A stretch of 64,000 nucleotides of DNA from Parcubacteria group bacterium (GCA_028286605.1 JAQBRE010000003.1:1-64000), one strand, 5' to 3'. Counted from the stretch's first letter, positions 36,887 through 45,786 are shown. Numbers and translations: made by a program. Notes: a model not told the origin generated them from the letters alone.

Positions 36887-37436
36887 GGGGAAGGGCTGCT
36901 TTTAAACGGAGTAATGCACGGCGATGGATACTGCGAACGGTACTTGCCGGTACTCCTAGTATAGTGGCGATTTCCTCAAACGGGAGTTCGTCATCATAGC
37001 GAAGAGCAAGGAGGGTCTGTTCGCGCGGCGCAAGCTGCGCAAGCGCGTTACGCACTTCTTCCGCAGACTCAGCGCGCGCGAATAATTCATCGGCGCGTGG
37101 TTCGGTATCCGCTTCTCGTTCTGCGAATGTGAGCCCTTCGTCTGATTCTATCTGCGCGAAGGGAAGCGTGCGCTTCTCTTTTCGCAACAGATCCGTCGCT
37201 GCGTTACGTGCAATTTGAAGAAGCCACGGCGCAAGCGGCCGCGCAGGATCGAAACGCTTTATATTGCGCCACGCCTTCACGAAGGTTTCTTGTGCGGCAT
37301 CTTCAGCGAGGTCCGGCTTTCCGGTAAACCGTGCGACGAATCGATATACGGAAGGGAGGTGTCGGGCCACAAGCGTATCGAAAGCAGAATCGTCGCCTGC
37401 CTGCGCTTGCTCAATAAGTTCCTGCTCATCCGCCAT
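36876..37436 (-). CDS. ECF-type RNA polymerase sigma factor
   Basis: This 186-aa group 4 sigma factor has region 2 (VYRFVARFTGKPDLAEDAAQETFVKAWRNIKRFD), a linker, and region 4 (LAPREQTLLALRYDDELPFEEIATILGVPASTVRSIHRRALLRLK). It would redirect RNA polymerase to stress or envelope genes. It is the first gene of a six-gene operon ending in an exporter, so the operon is likely autoregulated. A -10-like TGATAT lies a few nt before the ATG. Confidence 0.93.
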   Translation of the reverse strand: MADEQELIEQAQAGDDSAFDTLVARHLPSVYRFVARFTGKPDLAEDAAQETFVKAWRNIKRFDPARPLAPWLLQIARNAATDLLRKEKRTLPFAQIESDEGLTFAEREADTEPRADELFARAESAEEVRNALAQLAPREQTLLALRYDDELPFEEIATILGVPASTVRSIHRRALLRLKAALPHAT

Positions 37437-37486
37437 AGGTGCATATCATGGTACTTCATATACTCCCGATGCGTTATAAATAAGGT

Positions 37487-38167
37487 ATGAAGGTATTCTC
37501 ATTTCTTACTGAAGTTTTCGTTCGCGCCTTGCCAGCGCTGGTTGGAATAACGCTCCTTGCCGGCGTGGCCTATGTGAACGATCAGCAGACGTGGCGCATG
37601 ATGGCGAATGAACCGCAGGAATGGATAGCGCAAAACGCAGCTAACACCGCTGCACAGCAAACGTCCGCACCGGTCGCCCCTATAGATACAATCACCGGTA
37701 CGAATACGCCCGTACTAAACCCCACGCCAGAAGATGCTGCACCACTTCCTGCTACGGCACAAGGATCGCAAACGCATATAGCGATAGAACGCGATGAAGC
37801 GCCGTACACGATTCTGTACAACGCGAAGCGTGATGCGGTTTCCGGAACCGGCTATCTGCACGGTGTTCTTCCGCAGCTTCCGAGCGGCATCTTCGATGCC
37901 GCGGCCAAAGCCGGCGTGAATCGTCTCACCTGGCAGCCTGAACCCGGCGTGCGCCAGGCAATCGTCGTCCTTCCGATTACAGGCGGACCCCTCACTGGCG
38001 GCTTCGTCGTTGCGGGCCGCTCGCTCGCCTATACCGAATGGCAGGAGTCGCAACTCACCCAACGCTGGATTCTTGGCTGGCTCGCTTCTGCAATCGGAAT
38101 CCTAATCATCTCAGCGATTATCGCCTTCCTCCATCTTCGCCGCCGCACCGCACCAACACCTGTTTAA
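37487..38167 (+). CDS. bitopic membrane protein divergent from the ECF operon
   Basis: This 226-aa protein has an N-terminal helix (about 11-29), a Pro/Thr-rich extracytoplasmic linker, a globular region (about 95-190) and a C-terminal helix (about 193-215). No family is recognised. It is transcribed divergently from the sigma-factor gene across a 50-nt gap, so shared control is possible. TATAAA lies 6 nt before the ATG. Confidence 0.75.
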   Translation: MKVFSFLTEVFVRALPALVGITLLAGVAYVNDQQTWRMMANEPQEWIAQNAANTAAQQTSAPVAPIDTITGTNTPVLNPTPEDAAPLPATAQGSQTHIAIERDEAPYTILYNAKRDAVSGTGYLHGVLPQLPSGIFDAAAKAGVNRLTWQPEPGVRQAIVVLPITGGPLTGGFVVAGRSLAYTEWQESQLTQRWILGWLASAIGILIISAIIAFLHLRRRTAPTPV

Positions 38168-38172
38168 ATAAG

Positions 38173-38200
38173 AATTCCAACATCGTCCCAGACTGCCAGC
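38173..38200. repeat. dispersed intergenic repeat, copy 1
   Basis: This contains the full 20-nt core CATCGTCCCAGACTGCCAGC (38181-38200), preceded by ATTCCAA. It lies six nt past the stop of the gene ending at 38167. The rest of the gap to 38285 shows no gene. Confidence 0.8.
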
Positions 38201-38294
38201 ATAATTTCTAGAGAGGCATTTTTAGGTGCTTTTGCGAGTACCTCGTAGGGTAAATAATACGCTTCATGAAGACGAAGGCAACACAAATATGGAA

Positions 38295-38342
38295 CCGCCC
38301 GACTTTCGCCGGGCGGCCATGGAGTCAGGCGGCATTCGCCTG
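38295..38342 (-). terminator. two adjacent hairpins at the 38325 gene end
   Basis: CCGCCCG with CGGGCGG (38295-38316) and TCAGGCG-gcatt-CGCCTGA (38325-38342). The second contains the stop codon of the minus-strand gene. The T-tract is weak. Confidence 0.5.
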
Positions 38343-38582
38343 ACGAAGAGCAGAGATGTCGACAACTCGGTAGAGGGAGATGGCTTCTGCCTTGATCCTT
38401 CCACTTGGATCGCGAGCTGAGCGTTCGCGCATGATGCCGATGACTTTTACCAGCGCGGCGTCATCAGATTCAGCTTCGAAATACTCGACTGACTTTCGGG
38501 TAGTCATGCCAGCACGCCGACTTCCTTCGCCGTCATCTCCACCAAAATGCTCGGGCTCATTAAACTCAAACCTATAGCTCAT
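38325..38582 (-). CDS. small hypothetical protein
   Basis: This 85-aa charged cytosolic protein (MSYRFEFNEPEHFGGDDG onward) has a central VEYFEAESDDAALVKVIGIMRE segment. ATG 38582 is preferred over the frame start at 38669 because AAGGAAGGAAA lies just before it and a small CTGGA-ttc-TCCAG hairpin precedes the SD. No family is recognised. Confidence 0.6.
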   Translation of the reverse strand: MSYRFEFNEPEHFGGDDGEGSRRAGMTTRKSVEYFEAESDDAALVKVIGIMRERSARDPSGRIKAEAISLYRVVDISALRQANAA

Positions 38583-38671
38583 AGAGCTTTCCTTCCTTTT
38601 GTTTACTGGAGAATCCAGTGCCGAGAACCAATCCCATGTAATCAAATCACTTTCAAGGCAGAAGTGCAAAA

Positions 38672-38700
38672 GGTTACAACATCGTCCCAGACTAGTCAGC
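38672..38700. repeat. dispersed intergenic repeat, copy 2
   Basis: GGTTACAACATCGTCCCAG followed by ACTAGTCAGC: a diverged copy with a 1-nt longer end. It is placed directly upstream of the promoter of the 45-aa gene. Confidence 0.75.
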
Positions 38701-38728
38701 TAGTCAAATTTATTTTACGTAGTATAGT
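38701..38728 (+). promoter_or_regulatory. promoter of the 45-aa Cys-rich gene
   Basis: TATAGT at 38723-38728 has a weak -35 (TAGTCA at 38701-38706) with 16-nt spacing. The -35 abuts repeat copy 2. Confidence 0.5.
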
Positions 38729-38753
38729 CTCTCTGGTTAGAAGGAGAGACACC

Positions 38754-38891
38754 ATGTGCGATGGTTGCAATGATCCACGGTGCCAGTTTGGTTGTCTGAT
38801 CGCGGAGAGCATCAGGGCGAGGGAAGAAAACCCTCAAACTGAAAAGCCGCGCCAGGAATCCTGGTTCCATCGGCTGTTTCGGTTCTCCTAG
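38754..38891 (+). CDS. 45-aa cysteine-rich microprotein
   Basis: A strong SD (AAGGAGAG) precedes an ATG encoding 45 aa that begins MCDGCNDPRCQFGC: four cysteines in a C-x2-C-x4-C-x3-C array able to bind zinc or an iron-sulfur cluster, then a charged helix and an aromatic WFHRLFRF end. It has its own promoter and terminator. No family is recognised. Confidence 0.6.
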   Translation: MCDGCNDPRCQFGCLIAESIRAREENPQTEKPRQESWFHRLFRFS

Positions 38892-38909
38892 CGAGAACCT
38901 TAAACTTTG

Positions 38910-38945
38910 AGTCGCCTAGTACCGAAAGGGAACGGCGGCTTTTGT
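38910..38945 (+). terminator. terminator of the 45-aa gene
   Basis: AGTCGCC (38910-38916) pairs with GGCGGCT (38934-38940, one G-U), followed by TTTTG. Confidence 0.65.
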
Positions 38946-38951
38946 TATGTA

Positions 38952-38979
38952 GGTTCCAACATGGTCCCAGACTGCCAGC
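38952..38979. repeat. dispersed intergenic repeat, copy 3
   Basis: This matches the core with one change (CATGGTCCCAGACTGCCAGC). On the minus strand it lies directly after the terminator of the gene at 39324-39004. Confidence 0.8.
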
Positions 38980-38993
38980 ACATATAAAAAGTA

Positions 38994-39022
38994 TGGGTCC
39001 CGCCTATACAGAGCGGGACCCA
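38994..39022 (-). terminator. terminator overlapping the 39004 gene end
   Basis: TGGGTCCCGC (38994-39003) pairs with GCGGGACCCA (39013-39022); the stop codon (39004-39006) lies in the loop. A T-run follows on the minus strand. Confidence 0.85.
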
Positions 39023-39324
39023 GTTCCGAGCAGGTGGATTAGACCTGCTTCGCGCACGAATTCAAAAACATCTTCTTCGGATAAGAATTCGTCGCTCTGG
39101 ACGTATATCCAGTCGTCATAATCTTCATCGGTAGGGGTGATGAGGATTTGGTGGATGCCGATGCGAGGAGATTCATCGAACCCCTCCCCAGCCAGCTGCT
39201 TATCAACCACCTTCATGTAATCGATGCCGCCGTGCGTAGCGAACTCGCGTACCTCTTTGAGGGCTGCAACCCGAGAGAGTCCGCGTTCCTGATCCCTATC
39301 GGGATAGAGTATTTCGTATCTCAT
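39004..39324 (-). CDS. hypothetical acidic protein
   Basis: This 106-aa cytosolic protein is rich in Asp and Glu (PTDEDYDDWIYVQSDEFLSEEDVFEFVREAG). The ATG follows a perfect AGGAGG SD. A TTGTTC...TATAGT promoter lies about 35-60 nt upstream. No domain is recognised. It ends inside its own terminator hairpin, with repeat copy 3 behind it. Confidence 0.65.
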   Translation of the reverse strand: MRYEILYPDRDQERGLSRVAALKEVREFATHGGIDYMKVVDKQLAGEGFDESPRIGIHQILITPTDEDYDDWIYVQSDEFLSEEDVFEFVREAGLIHLLGTGSRSV

Positions 39325-39390
39325 ACGAGCCTCCTAAGAACACTCAGTATAACTATACCACCTATTCTAATAAGAACAAGTCCTCACGAA

Positions 39391-39417
39391 GGTTCCAACA
39401 TCGTCCCAGTCAGTAAC
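39391..39417. repeat. dispersed intergenic repeat, copy 4 (3' end diverged)
   Basis: GGTTCCAACATCGTCCCAG is intact, then CAGTAAC replaces the usual end. On the minus strand it follows the terminator of the XRE gene. Confidence 0.75.
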
Positions 39418-39434
39418 TATTTATATAAAAGAAA

Positions 39435-39479
39435 AGCGACCCCCGAAGGAGTCGCTCTGTAGTCGCACAAGCGCGACTA
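39435..39479 (-). terminator. terminator of the XRE regulator gene
   Basis: AGCGAC (39435-39440) pairs with GTCGCT (39451-39456) with extra inner pairs, followed on the minus strand by TTTTCTTTT. A second hairpin (TAGTCGC with GCGcGACTA) overlaps the stop codon. Confidence 0.8.
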
Positions 39480-39890
39480 GGTGGTGCCGATGAAGATGGT
39501 CGGCTTGTGGGCAATGCGTGCTGCGGCCAGGAGCATGTCGAGGGCATTGCTGCTTATGCCGTTGCAGCACTTCAAGAGCTCGATAGTCCTGAGATCGGAA
39601 AGCTGGGGAAGCAGGTCAGTCAGTTCACTGGAACCGACCTCACCGAACATCCATGCCACCGTGACGCCGAGTGCGTCAGCGATGTGACTGAGTCGAGAAG
39701 CAGAGATGCGATTCGCACCGCTTTCATACTTCTGGATTTGCTGGAACGTGATGCCTACCTTTTCCGCCAAGGTCTGCTGGCTCATGTTGAGCTCTTTGCG
39801 CCTGACGCGCATACGAGCGCCAACCTGAAGGTCGATCAGATCGGCTGTCTTGGGATTTGCGGAAGAGGGCATTGTGCTGCCGTCGGCCAT
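39477..39890 (-). CDS. XRE-family transcriptional regulator
   Basis: This 137-aa DNA-binding protein has a Cro/CI-type HTH at about residues 22-76 (RMRVRRKELNMSQQTLAEKVGITFQQIQKYESGANRISASRLSHIADALGV in outline), with a helical C-terminus (IELLKCCNGISSNALDMLLAAAR). ATG 39890 is chosen because GAGG lies 6 nt upstream. It could control nearby small genes or itself. Confidence 0.92.
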   Translation of the reverse strand: MADGSTMPSSANPKTADLIDLQVGARMRVRRKELNMSQQTLAEKVGITFQQIQKYESGANRISASRLSHIADALGVTVAWMFGEVGSSELTDLLPQLSDLRTIELLKCCNGISSNALDMLLAAARIAHKPTIFIGTT

Positions 39891-39993
39891 TTGTAACCTC
39901 AATGTTCTGTGAATACAGTAGAGACTGGGGACCCAAACCTCTAAATGTATTATATTCTATAATACGGAAAAGTCAATGTCATCCTATCGCATC

Positions 39994-41940
39994 TTACATA
40001 CTGCGGATCATGTCCTTCTCGATATCTTCGAAGGTGCCGCCGACCTTCTTGCCTGGGTTGAAGATGTTTTCAGGATCGAATATACGCTTCGTTTCTGCGA
40101 AAAGGCTCACCATGTCCTGGCCGAACATCTGGGTGAGGTACGGAGTGCGGATGATGCCGTCATTATGTTCGCCGGTGGTGGAGCCGCCGTATTTAAGAAC
40201 GATGTCGTAGACCTTCGGCGCGAGTTCGAGGATTATCTTTCTCGATTCAGGCTTAGAAACATCCATGAGCGGAATGATATGGAAGTTACCGTTGCCGATG
40301 TGTCCGGCAATCGTATATATAAGGTCATATTTGCCAAGGAGCGCATTGAGTTCCGGAAGGAACTTCGGATAGGTGTCGGGCGGCACGACGAAGTCGTCGA
40401 TGAACGGGGAAGCGTAGAGTCCCTTCAGGTTCTTGCGGAGAAGCGCAAAGCTTTCGCGACGCACGATCCAATATTTCTCTGCAGCCTGTTCGTTCTTCGC
40501 GATACGTGTGGGCAGTTTCATCGAGGCGAGGGAAGCGCGCGCATCCTCTGCACGCTTCAGCGCGCGCTCTGCAGTTTCGTCCGAAAATTCAGCCATCAGG
40601 ATAAGTTTCGGTATGCCGCCGGTGATTGCCATACCCACTTCAGGAATGAACGAAAGACCGAGGCGTGTGGCGCGAACAAGACCCATCTGCGAAAGCATTT
40701 GCGGCATGAACTGTACGGCAAGCTTCAGTGTGTGGTCGTCATAGGACTCGAATGATTCCGGATTGAACGGCAAGACTTTCTTCACGACCTGTGGCAACGG
40801 ATCGAGGCTCGTAAGGAAGACGATGAGCATGGCTCGATGCTTTTGCGGCTTCACTAACGAAAGCTTCGCTTTCGTGACGAGCGCGAGCGTCCCCTGCGCG
40901 CCACAAATAACTTTCGCCAAGTTGAACGTGCCAGTCTTCGGGTCATGAATATCCCACAATGCGTAGCCTGCAGAGTTCTTCGTTACATGCGGTCGTGCTT
41001 TCTCGATGGTCTTCGCGTTCGTGCTTATGAGTGCGCTCATGCGCTTGTATATAGAACCTTCAAGCGTCGGAAGCTGCTGCTTCGCAGCGAGTTCGCGTGC
41101 ATTGAGCGCTTTGAATGTTGTCTGCGTACCATCTGAAAGCACGACATCGACCTCCTCAAGATACCTTGCCGTCTTGCCGTATTCGAGTGTGCGTTCACCG
41201 CCGGAATTATTGTTCACGATACCGCCCATCGCGCAGATTTCGCGCGAAGCAGGGTACGAGGGAAGTATGAAATCCTGCTTCAGCGTTTCCTTCTCGAAAT
41301 CACGATAGAACACGCCTGGTTCAGTAACGGCATATCCGTGATCGCCTTCCGTTCCGACGGCGATCACTTTGTTCATGTATTTGGTGAATACTGCGACGAT
41401 AGAATCGGTGAGCGGTCCGCCGCTCATGTCGGTACCTGCCGAACGCGCGGTAACGGAAACATTCATGCCGTGCGCACGTGCGCCATTCGCTGCCTTTACG
41501 AGCTCGCTAACATCGTTCGCATCCTTTGGATAAACCACGAGCTGCGGCATCTTCGTGAAGAGGCTCGTGTCGCGCGAATACTTCGTGCGTTCTGCACTGC
41601 TTTCCTCAACGTCACCGGTTATGTGCGGCTGAATCATCTTGTAGAGCGGTGTGTGCTGTATCGAAACAGCAACCGGTACTGGCGCAGCGCTGATGCGTGC
41701 ACGATTTACCTGCGGTCGCACCGGCACTTCGCGTGGTGCCTTCCGTTCTTTCACTGGCTTCATCTTCGGCTCCTTGATTGCCTTCGGAGCTTTCTGCACT
41801 CTCTCTTTCTTCTCGCGCTGTTTCCAGAATCGTTCTCCCGGATGATGCGTTCGCCATACCTCACGTACGGCACCATATATGAATGCGAGCAGCACAACGA
41901 AACAGAGAATGATAATGAGATAGGCAAGGAGCGCGTACAT
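39994..41940 (-). CDS. membrane-anchored FAD-linked oxidoreductase (GlcD/D-lactate dehydrogenase type)
   Basis: This 648-aa protein has an N-terminal membrane helix (3-24) and a basic linker of about 100 residues, then a PCMH-type FAD-binding domain (PQLVVYPKDANDVSELV, SVTARSAGTDMSGGPL, GGIVNNNSGGERTLEYGKT) and the FAD-oxidase C-terminal domain (HIGNGNFHIIPLMD, GGSTTGEHNDGIIR). The family oxidises alpha-hydroxy acids such as lactate or glycolate. It is the last gene of the mannose-related operon, 14 nt after the HAD gene; the substrate is not certain. Confidence 0.92.
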   Translation of the reverse strand: MYALLAYLIIILCFVVLLAFIYGAVREVWRTHHPGERFWKQREKKERVQKAPKAIKEPKMKPVKERKAPREVPVRPQVNRARISAAPVPVAVSIQHTPLYKMIQPHITGDVEESSAERTKYSRDTSLFTKMPQLVVYPKDANDVSELVKAANGARAHGMNVSVTARSAGTDMSGGPLTDSIVAVFTKYMNKVIAVGTEGDHGYAVTEPGVFYRDFEKETLKQDFILPSYPASREICAMGGIVNNNSGGERTLEYGKTARYLEEVDVVLSDGTQTTFKALNARELAAKQQLPTLEGSIYKRMSALISTNAKTIEKARPHVTKNSAGYALWDIHDPKTGTFNLAKVICGAQGTLALVTKAKLSLVKPQKHRAMLIVFLTSLDPLPQVVKKVLPFNPESFESYDDHTLKLAVQFMPQMLSQMGLVRATRLGLSFIPEVGMAITGGIPKLILMAEFSDETAERALKRAEDARASLASMKLPTRIAKNEQAAEKYWIVRRESFALLRKNLKGLYASPFIDDFVVPPDTYPKFLPELNALLGKYDLIYTIAGHIGNGNFHIIPLMDVSKPESRKIILELAPKVYDIVLKYGGSTTGEHNDGIIRTPYLTQMFGQDMVSLFAETKRIFDPENIFNPGKKVGGTFEDIEKDMIRSM

Positions 41941-41954
41941 ATATATAGAATAAC

Positions 41955-42704
41955 TTATCCGGCGAGAAGCTCGCCGATAACGCGCATCGTGTCTTCAGGA
42001 TCTTTCACCTGTTGCGTGCGGATGCCGGTCTCCTTCACCACCTCATCGTTGCCGCCCGGATACAGCGCGTCGCCGATGTACATCGTGTCTGCGATTATGT
42101 ACGAACGGTATTCGCACAACTTGCGAATGCCGTATGCCTTGTTAATTCCTTTCAACGTAACGTCGATCGAAGTTGAACCGCCGGTTTTTACGTCGTATTC
42201 GGGAAGCATCGGCACGAGCGCGTCGTGCAGCGTGCGCTTCTTAGAACCGTCTGGATCCCACGCTTCTTTCTCTGCGATAGGTGCTTCTTGGCCAAGTGCA
42301 GAGAGCGTTACTTCTGCGCCGCGGAACTCGATGCGATCGCCATATGAATGTGATGCGAGGTCAACGATACCCGTTTCGCGCATCGCGGTCTCAAGGGTCG
42401 TGCATATGCTTTGTGCCTGCGCGTCGGTAAGGCGTTCCTCATATACGGCCTGCCATCGTCCTTCAAGGAATGCGTAGAGCGCCGCGCCGCTCGTGGGAAG
42501 AATGAATAGATGATCGAGCACCGTACCTTCGGGGAGCTGGTCTGCGACTTGTTCCTTAAGCTGTGAGAATTTTCCGCCAGAGATTATCGCCACGTTCGTA
42601 CGTGCAAGAAGCTTCGAAAGAAGCTGCGCCATTTCGGGCGTGAGCGGCTGCTTGCTCGCAGCGAGCGTCTTATCGAGATCGAAGAAAATGAGAGAAGGAA
42701 GCAT
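41955..42704 (-). CDS. HAD-superfamily phosphatase, phosphomannomutase-like
   Basis: This 249-aa HAD enzyme has the nucleophile motif FFDLDKTLA (residues 7-15), motif II IISGG, and the C-terminal GDALYPGGND metal-binding motif. The cap and sequence order resemble eukaryotic-type phosphomannomutase and sucrose-phosphatase-like proteins. In this operon it would convert mannose-6-phosphate to mannose-1-phosphate or dephosphorylate a sugar phosphate. Confidence 0.85.
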   Translation of the reverse strand: MLPSLIFFDLDKTLAASKQPLTPEMAQLLSKLLARTNVAIISGGKFSQLKEQVADQLPEGTVLDHLFILPTSGAALYAFLEGRWQAVYEERLTDAQAQSICTTLETAMRETGIVDLASHSYGDRIEFRGAEVTLSALGQEAPIAEKEAWDPDGSKKRTLHDALVPMLPEYDVKTGGSTSIDVTLKGINKAYGIRKLCEYRSYIIADTMYIGDALYPGGNDEVVKETGIRTQQVKDPEDTMRVIGELLAG

Positions 42705-42705
42705 A

Positions 42706-44637
42706 TTAGTTCTTTACGAGGAGACGGCTCATAAGCTTTGAAACGGAGAACGTAGCGACACCCAGCTTACTGTCTGCACCGCCGTAATACACGAAGAGCG
42801 TATCATCACGGCGCACGATGCCGCAGGTGAATACGACATCGCCGATCTGCCCGTGCTTCTCCCAATCATCGAGCGGCTCGAGTATCGGCGCAACCATGCG
42901 CGAAATGACCCGTTCGGCAGCGTCATCAAGTAATGCGGCTCCAAGCCTGTACGTCTTCTTGTCTGGTGCGATAGCGTGATAAATGAATAGCCAGCCTTCA
43001 GGAACTTTCAGCGGCGCTGAACCGGCACCTATCTTATGGCCGTCCCACATGCCCGGGCGCGGACCCATAAGATCGAAGGCGCGGTCTATGGTGTGAATCT
43101 TGTCGAGGGAATCGAACATCTCGATACAGATGTTCGGATCAAGGCGATGCATCACCGCGACCTTTCCGTTGATGCGTTCGGGGAAGATGCATACGTCTTT
43201 GTCTGCAATTCCTTCAGGGGTGATGAGCTTCGGCGTGGACCAGTTCTTGAATTTCTTCGCGACGAAATCCTGTATAGGAATACTGCTTATCGCGCCGCGT
43301 ACCGATACACGCCCATCGTAGGCGGTGTAGCAAACGGTGAGCGTGTCATCAAGCAGCGTAAGGCGTGGATCTTCGCAGCCGGAGTTTCCGTCGGGCGCGC
43401 CTCCTTTCGCTTCGAATGATTCGCGCGGCGTGTACGCAGGCGTGTCGAGGCGCTCGGTAACGTGAATGCCATCTTCAAGGCGCGCGTATCCCATAACCGA
43501 GGTCGAGTCCGCACCCATGGCGCGGTACAGCAGATGCACTGAACCGCTGTGATCGATTGCTGCGGCATTGAATACCGCGCGTGATTCCCATGCGTGTTCA
43601 GGAATAGGAGAGAGTATCGGATTACCTTCAGCGCGCGTACCGAAATTACGGCGACTGGTTTCGCTCATCGATTCTATAAGCGCAGAAAGAGAAAGCGTTG
43701 CCGTTGCGCAGGAAGTGTCAGCAGCGCCGTAATATACGTGCAGCGTGTCGCCATCGAGGCTCGCGCCGGAAGGGAATACGACGTTGCCGACGATGCCGTA
43801 TCGTTCGTAGGATTCTTCCGGCACCATGAATGGATATTCCGTCTTGCCGATAACCTTGCGTGGATCATTCGCGTCAAGCAACAATGCTTCGACGCCAAAG
43901 ATACGACGATGCTCGTCGTAATAATCCTGTATGTGCGAATACACGAGCAGCCACCCTTCCTTCACGCGTAGCGGCGTAGCCGCTACTTCCATATGTTCCG
44001 TATCGTTACGGCGAATATCCGGAAGTGCATGTTCAGGAAGATGCGCATGCCATTCCTCCCAGAACGAAGGATTCCAGAAGTCTTCGATATTCTTCGAGCG
44101 CGCGATGCCGATGGTGGAGGTGGGGTAATCCGCAGTCCAGTCGGTATGCGCCGTGACCATAAGAACGGCGTCGCCATCGATGCGTTCAGGGAATAGCGTG
44201 GCAGCTTTGGCATTGAAGGGTGTGACGATATGCTTCTCGGTGAGCTCGTTCGGAAGCGTACCAATAGCGACTGCGCATTTAATGTTGTCCGGTCCGAACG
44301 GATATCCGCCGAGCGCGGTATAGAACACGTACCACTTTCCTTCGAAGAAGGTCGCGCGCGGGTCTTCGCATCCGTACTTCTCCCAGTCTTCGGTCGGCTC
44401 GATTACTTGCGCGCGCTCCTCGAAATCTAAGTCGCCGTGCCCGGCAGAATAGCCGATCGTAGAGAACCCATGATGCGGCGTCCGCAGGACGTCCGGTTCT
44501 CCCATCGCTCTATAAAAAAGATGTGTCGTGCCATCCTTGTGCACGACGGTGGGATTAAACGCACCGATCGCTTCATACGCGCGGTTACGCGATGGCACAA
44601 TTATAGGGTTGTTTTTTGAGCGGGTGACGATGAACAT
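42706..44637 (-). CDS. tandem-domain GH130-type glycoside phosphorylase/hydrolase
   Basis: The 643-aa protein holds two five-bladed-propeller GH130-like domains: residues 1-320 (GAFNPTVV, GCEDPRATFFEGKWYVFYTA) and 325-643 (FNAAAIDHSGSVHLLYRAMG, SGCEDPRLTLLDDTLTVCYTAYDG). Most GH130 enzymes, about 300-350 aa, phosphorolyse beta-1,4-mannosides. Duplication in one chain is unusual. It is separated by 1 nt from the HAD gene and 6 nt from the third GH130-like gene. Confidence 0.88.
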   Translation of the reverse strand: MFIVTRSKNNPIIVPSRNRAYEAIGAFNPTVVHKDGTTHLFYRAMGEPDVLRTPHHGFSTIGYSAGHGDLDFEERAQVIEPTEDWEKYGCEDPRATFFEGKWYVFYTALGGYPFGPDNIKCAVAIGTLPNELTEKHIVTPFNAKAATLFPERIDGDAVLMVTAHTDWTADYPTSTIGIARSKNIEDFWNPSFWEEWHAHLPEHALPDIRRNDTEHMEVAATPLRVKEGWLLVYSHIQDYYDEHRRIFGVEALLLDANDPRKVIGKTEYPFMVPEESYERYGIVGNVVFPSGASLDGDTLHVYYGAADTSCATATLSLSALIESMSETSRRNFGTRAEGNPILSPIPEHAWESRAVFNAAAIDHSGSVHLLYRAMGADSTSVMGYARLEDGIHVTERLDTPAYTPRESFEAKGGAPDGNSGCEDPRLTLLDDTLTVCYTAYDGRVSVRGAISSIPIQDFVAKKFKNWSTPKLITPEGIADKDVCIFPERINGKVAVMHRLDPNICIEMFDSLDKIHTIDRAFDLMGPRPGMWDGHKIGAGSAPLKVPEGWLFIYHAIAPDKKTYRLGAALLDDAAERVISRMVAPILEPLDDWEKHGQIGDVVFTCGIVRRDDTLFVYYGGADSKLGVATFSVSKLMSRLLVKN

Positions 44638-44643
44638 AAATAA

Positions 44644-45786
44644 CTATGCGAGCGCCATTTGCGGCGTACCGTGCGTCATGAGCGTATCAAGAAAACTGCC
44701 GATCGGTGCGCTTGCTGAACAGACGACATTATCGCCGCCGCCATAATACACGCGGAGCGTGTCGTCTTTTATCGTTGCGCCGCAGCCGTATACGATTCCT
44801 GGCTTTCCTTCATTCTCATACGTAGCGTCAGGTACGAGCACTGGCAACGGCGCGCGCGCGATTATCTTCGTCGGATCAAGCAAATCAAGAAGCGCTGCAC
44901 CCATCTTATATTTGTGAGTCTCATCGTCATTCGCGTGATAGAGGAAGAGCCAGCCGAATGCTGTCTTAATCGGTGGCGGGCCGATGCTGCGCATGCGCTT
45001 GTGCCACGCGATCGTGCGATCAGGCATCGCATGAGGATTCGGGCTATCGATATGAGGAGAATCTGCGCCGATGCGCATCGGGTCGTTCATGTATTCGATG
45101 CGCACGCGATTCTCGTCGTCCGTATGCAGATTATGCATAAGCGCGAACTGTCCGTTCACTTTTTCAGGGAAGAGCACCCAATTCTTATGACGCTCGCCGG
45201 CAGGTGAAAGGAATGATGGCTTGCTCCAGTTCCAGCGATGGTTTATGAGGTCGTCGACATCAAGGGTGATTGCCGCGACGCGCATATTGTCCCAGCCGTC
45301 GAACATATTGAACGTCAGGTACAATTTATTATCTATGATGACGGCGCGCGGGTCTTCCGTGCCGCCCCAGCTACCACCAGAAGGATACTGTACCGGGTCA
45401 TAGCGATAATGAACGCCATCACGCAAGCCATCGGCAGCGTATACCGGAAAGGGAAGACGCTCATCAAAATTAACGCCGTCCTTAGAGGAGGCATAGCCGA
45501 TACGCGATACGCCGTCCGCACCTACGGCACGGTAGAACATATGCGTCCTTCCTCCAGCTTCAACGATCGCGGGATTCAGCACTGATTCTTTTTCCCAGTG
45601 ATAAGAACCGGTTCTAAGGATAGGATTCATCGCATTGCGCACGAGCTCCAGCGCTTCCTGCACCACTGCCTGTATGCGCGGCTGTGAGAAGAACGCATGC
45701 AGCATCTGCCACAGTCCATAGAAAAAGAGGCCGGTGACGGAGAACGCTATGAATACTGCGACGAAAAAGATTATGAGATCACTCAT
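44644..45786 (-). CDS. membrane-anchored GH130-like protein
   Basis: This 380-aa protein has an N-terminal membrane helix (about 5-29), an amphipathic stretch, then one GH130-type propeller (VLNPAIVEAGGRTHMFYRAVG, GGTEDPRAVIIDNKLYLTFNMFDG, KNWVLFPEKVNGQFALMHNL). The anchor places it at the membrane, unlike its soluble neighbour. It overlaps the cupin gene by 8 nt. Confidence 0.87.
   Translation of the reverse strand: MSDLIIFFVAVFIAFSVTGLFFYGLWQMLHAFFSQPRIQAVVQEALELVRNAMNPILRTGSYHWEKESVLNPAIVEAGGRTHMFYRAVGADGVSRIGYASSKDGVNFDERLPFPVYAADGLRDGVHYRYDPVQYPSGGSWGGTEDPRAVIIDNKLYLTFNMFDGWDNMRVAAITLDVDDLINHRWNWSKPSFLSPAGERHKNWVLFPEKVNGQFALMHNLHTDDENRVRIEYMNDPMRIGADSPHIDSPNPHAMPDRTIAWHKRMRSIGPPPIKTAFGWLFLYHANDDETHKYKMGAALLDLLDPTKIIARAPLPVLVPDATYENEGKPGIVYGCGATIKDDTLRVYYGGGDNVVCSASAPIGSFLDTLMTHGTPQMALA

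Noticed and set aside
38173..39417. Dispersed repeat as a CRISPR or REP element
   Set aside because: Copies are irregularly spaced, flanked by genes rather than spacers, and lack a clear internal palindrome.
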